A stretch of 64,000 bases of DNA from Lewinellaceae bacterium (GTDB taxonomy: Bacteria > Bacteroidota > Bacteroidia > Chitinophagales > Saprospiraceae): the NCBI GenBank assembly GCA_020636405.1, contig JACJXW010000006.1:744001-808000 (forward strand), written 5' to 3'. A program made the position numbers and the translations under genes. Below are positions 17,689 to 25,893 of the stretch, piece after piece (positions within the stretch are counted from its first letter, which is position 1; each line of letters opens with the position of its first letter). Below the pieces are notes generated by a model. It searched no databases. It was given only the letters and a program-made list of their open reading frames with translations, and had not been told where the DNA came from.

Positions 17689-17910
17689 GGCAGAGTTTTT
17701 CTGTAAAGAAAAGAAATTTCAGGTGGAAGCAGTTACAAAAAAGGGCCAAGGTTTTTTCCTGTCAGGCCGGTTTCTTACTTTACATTTATGCAACAAGGTG
17801 AGAAACAACTGGATATAGTGATTGCCTGACGGCAGCTCGGCAGCCTGGTTTCTGGGCAGGAAGGCTTGTTCAACCTTGAATGCCAAACGCTGAATATCAA
17901 CCTCCACATC

Positions 17911-19251
17911 ATGTGTGATACCTTCGTAGCCTTGCCCGGCCATACCGACAGCGGCAACCTCATCCTGGGAAAAAATTCCGACCGCGAGCCCAACGAAGCG
18001 CAGGCCATCGAGCGCGTGCCGGCCCAGAGCCACAAAGCGCAATGGTTGCAGTGTACCTATATCCGTATCCCTCAGGTGAAGGAAACCTATGAAGTGATCC
18101 TCTCCCGTCCTTTCCATATGTGGGGAGCCGAGATGGGCGCTAACGAGCATGGATTAGTGATCGGCAACGAAGCGGTCTTTACCAAAATCAGATTTCGGCG
18201 CCGAAATGATGGGCTTACCGGCATGGATATGCTTCGCCTGGCCCTGGAACGGACGAAGTCGGCCGAAGCGGCCCTGGAATGCATTACCAGCCTGCTCGAA
18301 CAGTATGGGCAGGATGCTTGCGGGGGGTACCGCGACCAACGGTTTTTTTACCACAACAGTTTCATTATCGCTGATAAGGCTTCCGCCTGGATACTGGAAA
18401 CCGCCGGGCGTCAATGGGCTGCGAAGCAGGTAGCAGGCTTTGCCAGCATCTCCAATGGGTTGACGATAGAAGAAGATTATCATCTGCTTAGCAAGGAAGC
18501 CATTGATTTTGCCCGAAAGAAGGGGTGGTCGAAGAAAGGCCAGGCCTTTAATTTTCGCAAGGCTTTTTCCGATTGGTTTTACACCTATATGGGGAGTTGC
18601 CGGCTGAGACAGGAGGCCACTTTCCGGGGAGGTACGGCTGGCGGGCGCTTTTCTGTGCAGCAAGCTATGGAGTTGCTGGCCACCCACAACCTGCCGGAGG
18701 AGGAATTCCAGCCGGGGCGTTGCACAACGGCTTCCCTCTGCATGCACGCCACCGGCCCGGCCAACCCCAGTCAGACTACAGGCAGCATGGTGGCCGAGAT
18801 CCGCACGAACGGGCCTTCTACGCTGTGGCTTACCGGTACGGCCTCGCCCTGCCTGTCTGTGTATAAACCCTACTTCTTCGGGGGCGGTACGTTGATGGGA
18901 GCAGAGTGGAAAATACCCGGGCCCTTGCCCGATGAGTCACTTTGGTGGCAGGCGGAAGGCGTATTCCGAAAAATTGCCAGGAACTATCAGGCGCGGAAAC
19001 CACTGAAGAATGCAGCGCGCCGGGAATTGCAGCGCGCATTGCTGGCGAAAGAAAAACATTTGCTGAGGGAGGGCGCAGACATTCGGAAACTGGATGTGCT
19101 TTCCGAAGAAAGCCTTCAGGCGCATGGGGCCCTCCTGACAAGCTGGGACAGTGAAATGAAGAAGAGTATGGGGCCCACCATAAAATGGAACCCTTTATTT
19201 TATTATTTCAGGCGCCGGATAGACCGCGCGGTCGGGGTGGCTGATGAATGA
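17911..19251 (+). CDS. Peptidase family C69 / secernin-like N-terminal nucleophile hydrolase
   Basis: 446 aa. The start is set at 17911 because it places Met directly before the Cys of MCDTFVALPGHT; removal of Met would leave Cys as the catalytic N-terminal nucleophile. GKNSDREPNEAQ, MWGAEMGANEHGLVIGNEAV and NSFIIADKASAWILET match C69 dipeptidases and secernins. No signal peptide, so probably cytoplasmic, hydrolysing dipeptides or related amides; in the secernin branch the activity is uncertain. An ORF start 15 codons earlier would bury the nucleophile. Confidence 0.88.
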   Translation: MCDTFVALPGHTDSGNLILGKNSDREPNEAQAIERVPAQSHKAQWLQCTYIRIPQVKETYEVILSRPFHMWGAEMGANEHGLVIGNEAVFTKIRFRRRNDGLTGMDMLRLALERTKSAEAALECITSLLEQYGQDACGGYRDQRFFYHNSFIIADKASAWILETAGRQWAAKQVAGFASISNGLTIEEDYHLLSKEAIDFARKKGWSKKGQAFNFRKAFSDWFYTYMGSCRLRQEATFRGGTAGGRFSVQQAMELLATHNLPEEEFQPGRCTTASLCMHATGPANPSQTTGSMVAEIRTNGPSTLWLTGTASPCLSVYKPYFFGGGTLMGAEWKIPGPLPDESLWWQAEGVFRKIARNYQARKPLKNAARRELQRALLAKEKHLLREGADIRKLDVLSEESLQAHGALLTSWDSEMKKSMGPTIKWNPLFYYFRRRIDRAVGVADE

Positions 19252-19288
19252 ATTGTGGTTGCGTGCCCTTCGGGTATAAAGTTAAAGG

Positions 19289-19343
19289 GCCTGTTTTTGC
19301 ATCTCGGCCTGTCTTGCATTTTCATGAGCCTATCTTGCATTTT
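19289..19343. repeat. Directly repeated GCCTRTCTTGCATTTT element
   Basis: Two 16-bp copies differing at one base start at 19307 and 19328, 21 bp apart, and a degenerate copy starts at 19289. They lie between the C69 gene and the next rightward gene, about 100 bp before the latter's start, and could be binding sites for a regulator on one helical face. No inverted symmetry. Confidence 0.5.
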
Positions 19344-19446
19344 AGATGGCCAGTAGGGGTATTTTCACAAAATTCCTTAGTTTCACTGTAGAAAATTATT
19401 GCTTAATGATCAGGTTCAATTGATGCAGATCCATACCCAAAAAAGA

Positions 19447-20499
19447 ATGAAAGTCCTAATTTTTATATCCCTTGCCCTATCACTGCCGCACCTGGCATTG
19501 GCTCAGGGTTTTGATGGAGAGTACGTTTTTGTTGCCGGAGGCAGTGAGGTTGTTATTCAGATCCAGGAAACCGGACAAGGCCAGCTTTCCGGAATGCTCA
19601 CCGACTCGGATGGCACGCGCTACCAGGTTAGGGGCAGTGTAGAACAGGGCGATGCCCGGGGGACGCTGGCCAACAGCCAGGGAGCCCTGTACTTTGAGGC
19701 CTACCTCGAGAATGGCCGGTTGGTGCTCGCCATTATTCCGGCCGATGCTTACAATCAGCCGGATTACTTGAATAGCAAGGAATTCATCCTTTCCCGCCGG
19801 GAAAGGATTAGGGCTCCTCTTGAACTGGCACAGGAGCAGCCCCGGGAAGAACCGCGCAGCTCGCCGCCGCCCCGGGAACAGCGAGCCGGGGGGATATGGG
19901 AAGGCGCCTTCGAAGGGGAGATCAATAAGGTGGTGGCTAAACTCAATTTGCGGCGTTATGGCAATCAACTCAGTGGCGATATCGACGCCGGCGGTTACAA
20001 ATACCTATTGGAAGGGGCGGTAAATTCCAGCGAAGCATGGGGGGATGTACTGGATCCGCAGACCCAGGGTAAGATGAAATTTTCGGGCTCCCTGGACGGA
20101 GACCTGATCGAGCTCACCTTTTCGACGGACGAAGGCCAGTTTCAGATGGAATTTCTGAGGGAAGGCGCAAAACGGCCGTCTTCCGGCAATGGCCAGCAAA
20201 ACCTGGCTGGTAACTGGGCTTATACCCAGGAACCTCAATCCGGCGAATTCGCCCCATCCAAATACTTGTTGCTGGTTTTGCTTCCGGACAGTAAGTTCCT
20301 TTACGGAGAGGCCAAAGCGGTGCGTACTGACCCGGGAGGCAAAAACGTAGGCCGGGGCCAGTGGAAAACCGAGAATAATGTTCTCTACATTCGCCAGGGA
20401 AAAGAATGGAAAACATTTGCCGCGTTTCAACAGAAAGGAGACAGCCTTTTCCTGAAATTCAGCAATGGATCTGTCCAGCAATGGAAGCGGGTGGATTAG
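19447..20499 (+). CDS. Secreted protein of unknown function
   Basis: 350 aa from ATG 19447 (MKVLIFISLALSLPHLALAQ), which gives a clean signal peptide; an ORF start 16 codons earlier lacks that property. Three similar beta-rich blocks are visible: GFDGEYVFVAGGSEVVIQI..LSGMLTDSDG..YQVRG (residues 20-65), GIWEGAFEGEINKVVAKLNLRRYGNQLSGDIDAGGYKYLLEG (about 137-180) and NLAGNWAYTQEPQ..(about 240-330), separated by a Pro/Arg/Glu-rich linker near 125. They resemble calycin-like or lipocalin-like barrels but no family is certain. Likely periplasmic or extracellular. Confidence 0.7.
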   Translation: MKVLIFISLALSLPHLALAQGFDGEYVFVAGGSEVVIQIQETGQGQLSGMLTDSDGTRYQVRGSVEQGDARGTLANSQGALYFEAYLENGRLVLAIIPADAYNQPDYLNSKEFILSRRERIRAPLELAQEQPREEPRSSPPPREQRAGGIWEGAFEGEINKVVAKLNLRRYGNQLSGDIDAGGYKYLLEGAVNSSEAWGDVLDPQTQGKMKFSGSLDGDLIELTFSTDEGQFQMEFLREGAKRPSSGNGQQNLAGNWAYTQEPQSGEFAPSKYLLLVLLPDSKFLYGEAKAVRTDPGGKNVGRGQWKTENNVLYIRQGKEWKTFAAFQQKGDSLFLKFSNGSVQQWKRVD

Positions 20500-20544
20500 C
20501 GCCTTCGGTATTCAATTTGATCACCTGCTTAACACCTGAAAATA

Positions 20545-21354
20545 ATGTCAATGAAACAATTTCCTGTTATTCTGTCGCTGGCCATTCTGGCCGCCTGCCA
20601 GCCCTCTGAAGCGGTTCAAAAGGAGGGATTTCCAGCTGGCCGCTGGGTAGACCTTACCTATGCTTTCGATGAAAATACCGTTTACTGGCCTACAGCGGAA
20701 AGCTTCAGGCTGGACACGGTTTCCGAAGGGGTGACCGATAAAGGGTATTATTATTCAGCTTATTCTTTTTGTGCAGCTGAACACGGCGGTACCCATATGG
20801 ATGCTCCGGTTCATTTTGCCGAGGGGAAAAATGCCGTAGAACAGATCCCCTTGGAACAACTCATCGGCCCTGCCATAGTTGTAGACGTATCAGATAAAGC
20901 GCAGGGCAACAGGGATTATCTGATCCAGGCCATCGATTTCGAAACCTGGGAACAAGCCCATGGGCGAATACCTGACGGGGCGATCGTTTTGGTGAATACC
21001 GGCAGCGGCCAGTTCTGGCCGGACAGGAAAAAGTATATGGGCACCGATGCCAGGGGCGCCGAAGCGGTAGCGGAGCTGCACTTCCCTGGCCTGCACCCCG
21101 ATGCTGCCCGGTGGCTTGCGGAAGAAAGGGCTATCAAGGCCTTTGGACTGGACACCCCCAGCATCGATTATGGGCAATCCACCAATTTTGAAAGCCATCA
21201 GATATTAGGAGCGGCCAACATTCCGGGCCTTGAAAATATTGCCAACCTGGATCAACTGCCTCCCAAAGGCAGTATGGCCATCGGCCTGCCCATGTTGATC
21301 CGTCATGGCAGTGGCGCTCCCCTGCGGATCGTGGCTTTGGTACCGGAAGATTAA
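20545..21354 (+). CDS. Cyclase-family lipoprotein (kynurenine formamidase-like)
   Basis: 269 aa. Lipoprotein signal with lipobox LAAC at residues 13-18, so probably membrane-anchored in the periplasm. The metal-binding motif HGGTHMDAPVHF of the cyclase/KynB superfamily lies near residue 87, with ESHQILGAANIPGLENI near 213-230. Family members hydrolyse N-formylkynurenine or other amides/lactones; export by a lipid anchor makes a kynurenine role unlikely and a substrate is not assignable. ATG 20551 is an alternative start that also keeps the signal. Confidence 0.88.
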   Translation: MSMKQFPVILSLAILAACQPSEAVQKEGFPAGRWVDLTYAFDENTVYWPTAESFRLDTVSEGVTDKGYYYSAYSFCAAEHGGTHMDAPVHFAEGKNAVEQIPLEQLIGPAIVVDVSDKAQGNRDYLIQAIDFETWEQAHGRIPDGAIVLVNTGSGQFWPDRKKYMGTDARGAEAVAELHFPGLHPDAARWLAEERAIKAFGLDTPSIDYGQSTNFESHQILGAANIPGLENIANLDQLPPKGSMAIGLPMLIRHGSGAPLRIVALVPED

Positions 21355-21427
21355 GCGCTTGTCCGAAAACCGTTTTTGAAGCCGAAAACATGATTTGCAG
21401 GCCAAAGGATGGTTTTCGGATAGGCTT
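21355..21427. repeat. Dispersed palindromic repeat, copy A
   Basis: Begins right after the cyclase stop codon. Outer arms TCCGAAAACC (21362-21371) and GGTTTTCGGA (21411-21420) are perfect inverted repeats; the interior contains GTTTTTGAAGCCGAAAA. The same arms and interior recur at 48167-48230, so it is a short REP/MITE-like element, or could act as a terminator. Confidence 0.75.
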
Positions 21428-21473
21428 AAAGTGTAGGTTTAACCTCATTGGGTAAGGCCGGCTTTCTCTTCAA

Positions 21474-22526
21474 TCACTGCCCGGAGGACGAGCGGTGGAG
21501 CAGGTCATCCGGTGGAGAAATAAAAAATCCAACCTGAAAAAATAGTGCGTTGGACTGTTCGACATTGAAGGGGGTGGTGCCTGGTGATTTGGCCTCAAAG
21601 TCCGTACTGAAATTGAACCGGTAACCTGCTTTAAAATTGCCCCAGATCCACCGTGCGAATTGGTGTTCTACCCGGGTGGAGATTAAAAACTCGGAATGAT
21701 TAATGGCGTAATCAAACAATCCGGAAGGGCTGCCGGCATCGGGGCCGGATACCCGGTAACTCTGGCTGTCATATTCAACCCCAAAGAGCAGGATGTCCCC
21801 GTCTCCCAGGTTGTATCTCAAAAAAGCATTGGCAGGAAATACGGATTCTATGCCCCATTTGTCATTGAAATTCCGGTTGAACAGCAGGAAGGGGATCAGG
21901 TTATTCCGCCGGAAACTCTTGGAGTAGGCCAATCCTACCCCCCACTCAAAATCATCGCTGGGTTTGATGGCGTATATGCCATAGAATTTGTAGATCGCGT
22001 ATCGGTCCTCAAAAAAGCGCCCTAGCCCGCCGAAGTTGCCATTTGCGGACAGTTTGAACCGGAAGGCCAGATAGTTGAACTCTCCCAGGGGTTTTGAAAC
22101 GATGACTCCTAACGAATTGCTCTTCAAGGCACTGTCATTCAGTTCCCGGAACGCCTCGCTGAAGTCGGCGCCAAAGCGCTTGATGTCGTATAACTCAGAA
22201 AAGTAGGAATAATTCAACAGGAGTTTAAAACTTTCCTTATTGATGACCGGCAATTTGATGTCGAACTTCACGTAGCTCAGGTTCCTGAATTCCGTCAGAG
22301 GCTGGGTCAGTATCGTGTCCTCGGCCTTAAACTGGCCGCCTCCGAAATAACCGTAGGAAAGCTCCAGTCCTTTGGCACGAGAACGGTTCTCTACGCCGGG
22401 TTTACAAAAACAGCGCAATTCCCCACCTTGAGTAGTGACGTCTTCGGGAAAAAAATCCGGCTTGGTTTGGGTATGTCCCTTCAGGGCAAATAAGAGGACT
22501 GAGGCAATTAAAAACAGATATTTCAT
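21474..22526 (-). CDS. DUF6268-like outer-membrane beta-barrel protein
   Basis: 350 aa from ATG 22526 (MKYLFLIASVLLFALKGHTQ); an ORF start at 22562 is rejected because the -7 element TATCTTTG (22560-22567) overlaps it. After the signal peptide, a CFCKPG motif with two Cys and then about twelve amphipathic strands rich in Tyr, Phe and Asn. The pattern of SYGYFGGGQFK and FRFKLSANGNFGGLGRF agrees with the DUF6268 outer-membrane family of Bacteroidota. Function unknown; probably an outer-membrane barrel. Confidence 0.75.
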   Translation of the reverse strand: MKYLFLIASVLLFALKGHTQTKPDFFPEDVTTQGGELRCFCKPGVENRSRAKGLELSYGYFGGGQFKAEDTILTQPLTEFRNLSYVKFDIKLPVINKESFKLLLNYSYFSELYDIKRFGADFSEAFRELNDSALKSNSLGVIVSKPLGEFNYLAFRFKLSANGNFGGLGRFFEDRYAIYKFYGIYAIKPSDDFEWGVGLAYSKSFRRNNLIPFLLFNRNFNDKWGIESVFPANAFLRYNLGDGDILLFGVEYDSQSYRVSGPDAGSPSGLFDYAINHSEFLISTRVEHQFARWIWGNFKAGYRFNFSTDFEAKSPGTTPFNVEQSNALFFQVGFFISPPDDLLHRSSSGQ

Positions 22527-22559
22527 TTTCCTGATTTCCTGCTTGAGTTTAAAACGGAA

Positions 22560-22567
22560 CAAAGATA
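22560..22567 (-). promoter_or_regulatory. -7 promoter element of the DUF6268 gene
   Basis: TATCTTTG on the minus strand fits TAnnTTTG and lies 34 bp before the chosen ATG. No -33 TTG is seen. Confidence 0.5.
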
Positions 22568-22800
22568 GGATTTTGAATGGTTTGCGAGGGAGGAAAATTT
22601 ATATGCCATTCATTTATATATCATTGCCGGCCAGCATCAATTGGAACGTGCATTTTCTTTGTCTATCGTAGCGTTTACGGACAATTACAATTCCTAAAAA
22701 TCTTGTATATCTCGCCCAAAAGCAAATTTTTTTTGCTCCTTACATGAGATTGCTCACCTTTTTTGTTGATTTCTGTCATTGTTGAGGCCACCCGAAATCC

Positions 22801-22847
22801 CAATCTTGATGTCAATTTTTATTGAGCATCAATAAAAAGCAAGATTG
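22801..22847. promoter_or_regulatory. Nested inverted repeat upstream of the kor-rnf operon
   Basis: Outer arms CAATCTTG (22801-22808) and CAAGATTG (22840-22847) enclose inner arms TTTTTATTGA (22816-22825) and TCAATAAAAA (22829-22838), both perfect. A direct repeat ATGTCAA stands at 22809 and 22849. It ends 57 bp before the korA ATG and is the only obvious control element for the ten-gene run; it could be an operator or a 5'-leader hairpin. No TAnnTTTG promoter was found in 22563-22904, the rest of which holds no gene. Confidence 0.6.
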
Positions 22848-22904
22848 AATGTCAACGGCCATAGTTATGCCGGTGATTTTTAAAAAGATCAAAGCCAATT
22901 TAAT

Positions 22905-24791
22905 ATGAAAGAGGGAAATGGAAGCCTGGCTACTCCTAGTCCGAAAATTTCAAACCGGCTCACGTTAAAAGAACACATCCTGGAGATCGTCAGCGACTCC
23001 GGTGAGGGCGCCCAAAAGGCAGGACAAAGCTTCGGCGCTGTATCTGCCAAGATGGGGAATGGAGTGTGGACCGTCGAGATCATTCCGGCTGATATTCAGC
23101 CGCCGCCACGAACTAAGGAGAGTGCTTCCGGTATCCGGATTCGTTTTGGTACCGGAAAGATCACCAACGCCGGCGATGAGGCCGATGTATTGGTCGCCTT
23201 CAACGAGATCGTCCCTTATACCCGCATCGAACAAAATGTCTATCGGAAAGGAACCATTGTGCTCATTGAAAGCAAATGGGCTACGGACGATTCAGCGGAC
23301 ATCAGAAAGAGCTATGCCAATGCGATCCAGGATTTCAAGGATCGGGGCTTCGTCGTTTATGAGATCCCCATGGAGGAGGAATGCCTCAAGCTGACCCCTA
23401 ATCCCAAGAAGGGGAAGAACATGTGGGTTCTGGGCATGCTGAGCCACATCTACGACCGCGATATGGAGAAAGCGGCTGCCCAGATCGAGTACACTTTCCG
23501 CTCCAAATCTCAGGCGGTGATCGATTCTAACCTGAAATTGTTGCAAGCGGGTTACAACTGGGCCGCGGAACACCTCGACCTGCGCTACGAGGTTCCCGCC
23601 ATTGAGGCCAAACAGGAACTGGTGGTGATGAACGGCAACGAAGCCCTCAGCTTCGGCATTCAGGCCGCCGGCATCGAGCTGTGCTCCATGTATCCTATTA
23701 CACCTGCCACTTCCACTTCTCACCATCTTGCCGAGTGCATTCAGTCTTCCGGAGGCATCATTCACCAGGCGGAGGACGAGATCGCGGCGGTGGGTTTTGC
23801 CATTGGTGCCTCCTATGCAGGTAAAACCTCGGTGACCATTACCTCTGGCCCTGGCCTCGCCCTGAAAACGGAATTCCTCGGCCTGGCCGTTATGGCGGAA
23901 GTGCCCCTGGTAGTCATCGATGTACAGCGGGGTGGGCCATCCACCGGCCTGCCGACCAAGGTTGAACAGAGTGACCTGCTGGCAGTGTTGTATGGCCAGC
24001 CGGGGGATGCGCCCAAAGTGGTGCTCGCCCCCTCTACGATTGAAGAGTGCTTCCACTTTGTCATTCTCGCCCGCAAGATCGCCGAATCTTTCCGAATGCC
24101 GGTGATCCTTCTTTCCGATGCCAACCTGGCAACGGGTGTACAACCCTTCCCCCGGCCGCAATTGCGCGAAGAGTGGTTGTCGCCTCCTGTTGACCAAAGC
24201 CCCTGGAAAGAGGGGGTTACGCCTTATGGTTGGGATGATAAAACCGGCCTGAGCCAGCGCCCGATCCCCGGGCAGGCAGGCGGAGAATATACCCTTACCG
24301 GCCTGGCGCACAGTGCTGCCGCTAAAGTGACCTACCTGCCGGAGATCAACCAGAAAACCTCCGCATTGCGAAGCCGTAAACTGGCTACTTTCGGGCGGAC
24401 GCTGAAGCCGCCGAAGGTGAATGGGGACAATGAAGGGGAACTGCTGATCGTCGGTTGGGGCTCCACCCGCGGCGCTATTGAGGAAGCAGTGGGCCGGGCC
24501 CGTGAACAGGGCGCCAGTGTATCTTCCCTCCATCTCCATTTCCTCAGCCCCATGGAACCCGGGTTGAAGGAAATTTTCCAGCGGTTTAAAAAGGTGATGA
24601 CCGTCGAGATCAACTACAGCGATTCCCTTGACGATCCGATGATCACTCCCGAGAACCGCCGCTACGCTCAATTGGCCTGGTTGCTGCGCGCACAAACCCT
24701 GGTGGACATAGATTGCTACTCCAACGTCTACGGGCAACCCCTGCGCCCCGGGGATATTGTCGACAAAATCCAGCAAGAACTAAACCGATAA
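22905..24791 (+). CDS. korA: 2-oxoacid:ferredoxin oxidoreductase, fused gamma-alpha subunit (KorA type)
   Basis: 628 aa. Residues 25-215 form the gamma domain (SDSGEGAQKAGQSFGAVSAKMG, ending with the Rossmann-like part), and 235-628 the alpha subunit: MNGNEALSFGIQAAGIELCSMYPITPATS, HQAEDEIAAVGFAIGASYAGKTSVTITSGPG, RGGPSTGLPTKVEQSDL. This fused layout is that of bacterial 2-oxoglutarate:ferredoxin oxidoreductase (KorA) and related enzymes, which oxidatively decarboxylate a 2-oxoacid to its acyl-CoA and reduce ferredoxin. The exact 2-oxoacid is inferred, not shown. First gene of the kor-rnf run; korB follows 12 bp later. Confidence 0.92.
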   Translation: MKEGNGSLATPSPKISNRLTLKEHILEIVSDSGEGAQKAGQSFGAVSAKMGNGVWTVEIIPADIQPPPRTKESASGIRIRFGTGKITNAGDEADVLVAFNEIVPYTRIEQNVYRKGTIVLIESKWATDDSADIRKSYANAIQDFKDRGFVVYEIPMEEECLKLTPNPKKGKNMWVLGMLSHIYDRDMEKAAAQIEYTFRSKSQAVIDSNLKLLQAGYNWAAEHLDLRYEVPAIEAKQELVVMNGNEALSFGIQAAGIELCSMYPITPATSTSHHLAECIQSSGGIIHQAEDEIAAVGFAIGASYAGKTSVTITSGPGLALKTEFLGLAVMAEVPLVVIDVQRGGPSTGLPTKVEQSDLLAVLYGQPGDAPKVVLAPSTIEECFHFVILARKIAESFRMPVILLSDANLATGVQPFPRPQLREEWLSPPVDQSPWKEGVTPYGWDDKTGLSQRPIPGQAGGEYTLTGLAHSAAAKVTYLPEINQKTSALRSRKLATFGRTLKPPKVNGDNEGELLIVGWGSTRGAIEEAVGRAREQGASVSSLHLHFLSPMEPGLKEIFQRFKKVMTVEINYSDSLDDPMITPENRRYAQLAWLLRAQTLVDIDCYSNVYGQPLRPGDIVDKIQQELNR

Positions 24792-24803
24792 AAAGCAGAA
24801 GCC

Positions 24804-25757
24804 ATGTTTGGAATAAAAAAAGATTTCGTTTGCGAACTGCCTAAGAAATATTACACCCTCAGCGATTATGAAAAAGGGGTGGCCCGGTGGTGTCCGGGAT
24901 GTGGTGACCATGCAGTACTCTCTGCAGTTCAGCGCCTTTGCCGGGAAGAGCAGTTGCCCCCGGAAAAAACAGTTTTCGTATCGGGTATCGGCTGTTCCAG
25001 CCGTTTTCCGCACTATATGAATACCTATGGATTTCACGGCCTGCACGGGCGCGCCTTCCCGGTGGCCTGTGGCGTGAAATTCCGCCGTCCCGACCTGAAC
25101 GTTTTCGTCATCACCGGCGACGGCGACTGCTGTTCCATCGGAGCCGGGGCCTGGATACATGCCATCCGGTACAACATGAACATCACGACCATCATGTTCG
25201 ACAACCAGATCTACGGCATGACCAAAAAGCAGACCTCACCGACTTCCCGCATCGGTACCATTTCCAATACCCACCCTACGGGCTCCGTCCTGCCTCCGGT
25301 CAACCCGCTGCAAACTTCACTGGGCATGTCGAATGTCTCTTTTGTAGCCCAGACGGCCGACTGGGTGCCAGGCCACCTCTTCGCTACCATTAAAGCCGGT
25401 TATGAACATCCCGGGTTCGCCTTCATCAAAGTGATCATGCGTTGTTCCAAGTTCATGGGGCCGCTGGTGGAAGAAATGACCACCAACCGGGACGCCATCT
25501 CCATCCTGACTCATGAGAACGGCATACTGCCGGATGATGGTACCCTGAGAGCATTCCGTCACCATCACGTTCATGACCCATCCGATATCGATGCTGCCCG
25601 GGAACTGGCAGAAGATAAAGAGGCGTCCTACCTGGGCTTGTTCTACCAGAACAAAGAGGCCATACGCTACGACCTCTACGGCGCCCATAACCTCGGCTTT
25701 ACACCGGAAGAAAAGATCGCAGCCGTCAATGCACAGCTGGATAAGTACGCGGTTTAA
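24804..25757 (+). CDS. korB: 2-oxoacid:ferredoxin oxidoreductase, beta (thiamine diphosphate) subunit
   Basis: 317 aa. The 4Fe-4S start WCPGCGDHAVLSA near residue 30 and the thiamine-diphosphate motif GDGDCCSIGAGAWIHAIRYNMN near 107-128, then MFDNQIYGMTKKQTSPTS, identify the catalytic beta subunit. It pairs with the KorA protein to make an alpha-beta complex in the cytoplasm and reduces ferredoxin. It is the only clearly thiamine-dependent member among the oxidoreductase proteins of this locus, which matters for reading the two large proteins that follow. Confidence 0.93.
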   Translation: MFGIKKDFVCELPKKYYTLSDYEKGVARWCPGCGDHAVLSAVQRLCREEQLPPEKTVFVSGIGCSSRFPHYMNTYGFHGLHGRAFPVACGVKFRRPDLNVFVITGDGDCCSIGAGAWIHAIRYNMNITTIMFDNQIYGMTKKQTSPTSRIGTISNTHPTGSVLPPVNPLQTSLGMSNVSFVAQTADWVPGHLFATIKAGYEHPGFAFIKVIMRCSKFMGPLVEEMTTNRDAISILTHENGILPDDGTLRAFRHHHVHDPSDIDAARELAEDKEASYLGLFYQNKEAIRYDLYGAHNLGFTPEEKIAAVNAQLDKYAV

Positions 25758-25845
25758 GGAGGCATGGGCGTGTAGTGCTGTGGCGTATCAGTGTATCGGT
25801 GGTGGTGTATTGGGGCAGCTTCATTGAGGTCGCCAGGAACACCGT

Positions 25846-25893
25846 CACTCCAACACTCAGTCATTCAATCATTCAATCACTCAGTCATTCTAG
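25846..25893. repeat. Octamer array CAYTCAnT abutting a start codon
   Basis: Six exactly phased 8-bp units (CACTCCAA, CACTCAGT, CATTCAAT twice, CACTCAGT, CATTCTAG) fill the last 48 bp before the ATG at 25894, in the place where a ribosome-binding site is expected. The 25760-25800 stretch before it is built of looser GTG/TATC-type words with a similar period. No Shine-Dalgarno sequence is seen. Confidence 0.75.

Noticed and set aside
23292..24776. 494-aa ORF opposite korA
   Set aside because: Antisense shadow; KorA carries all family motifs in the plus frame.
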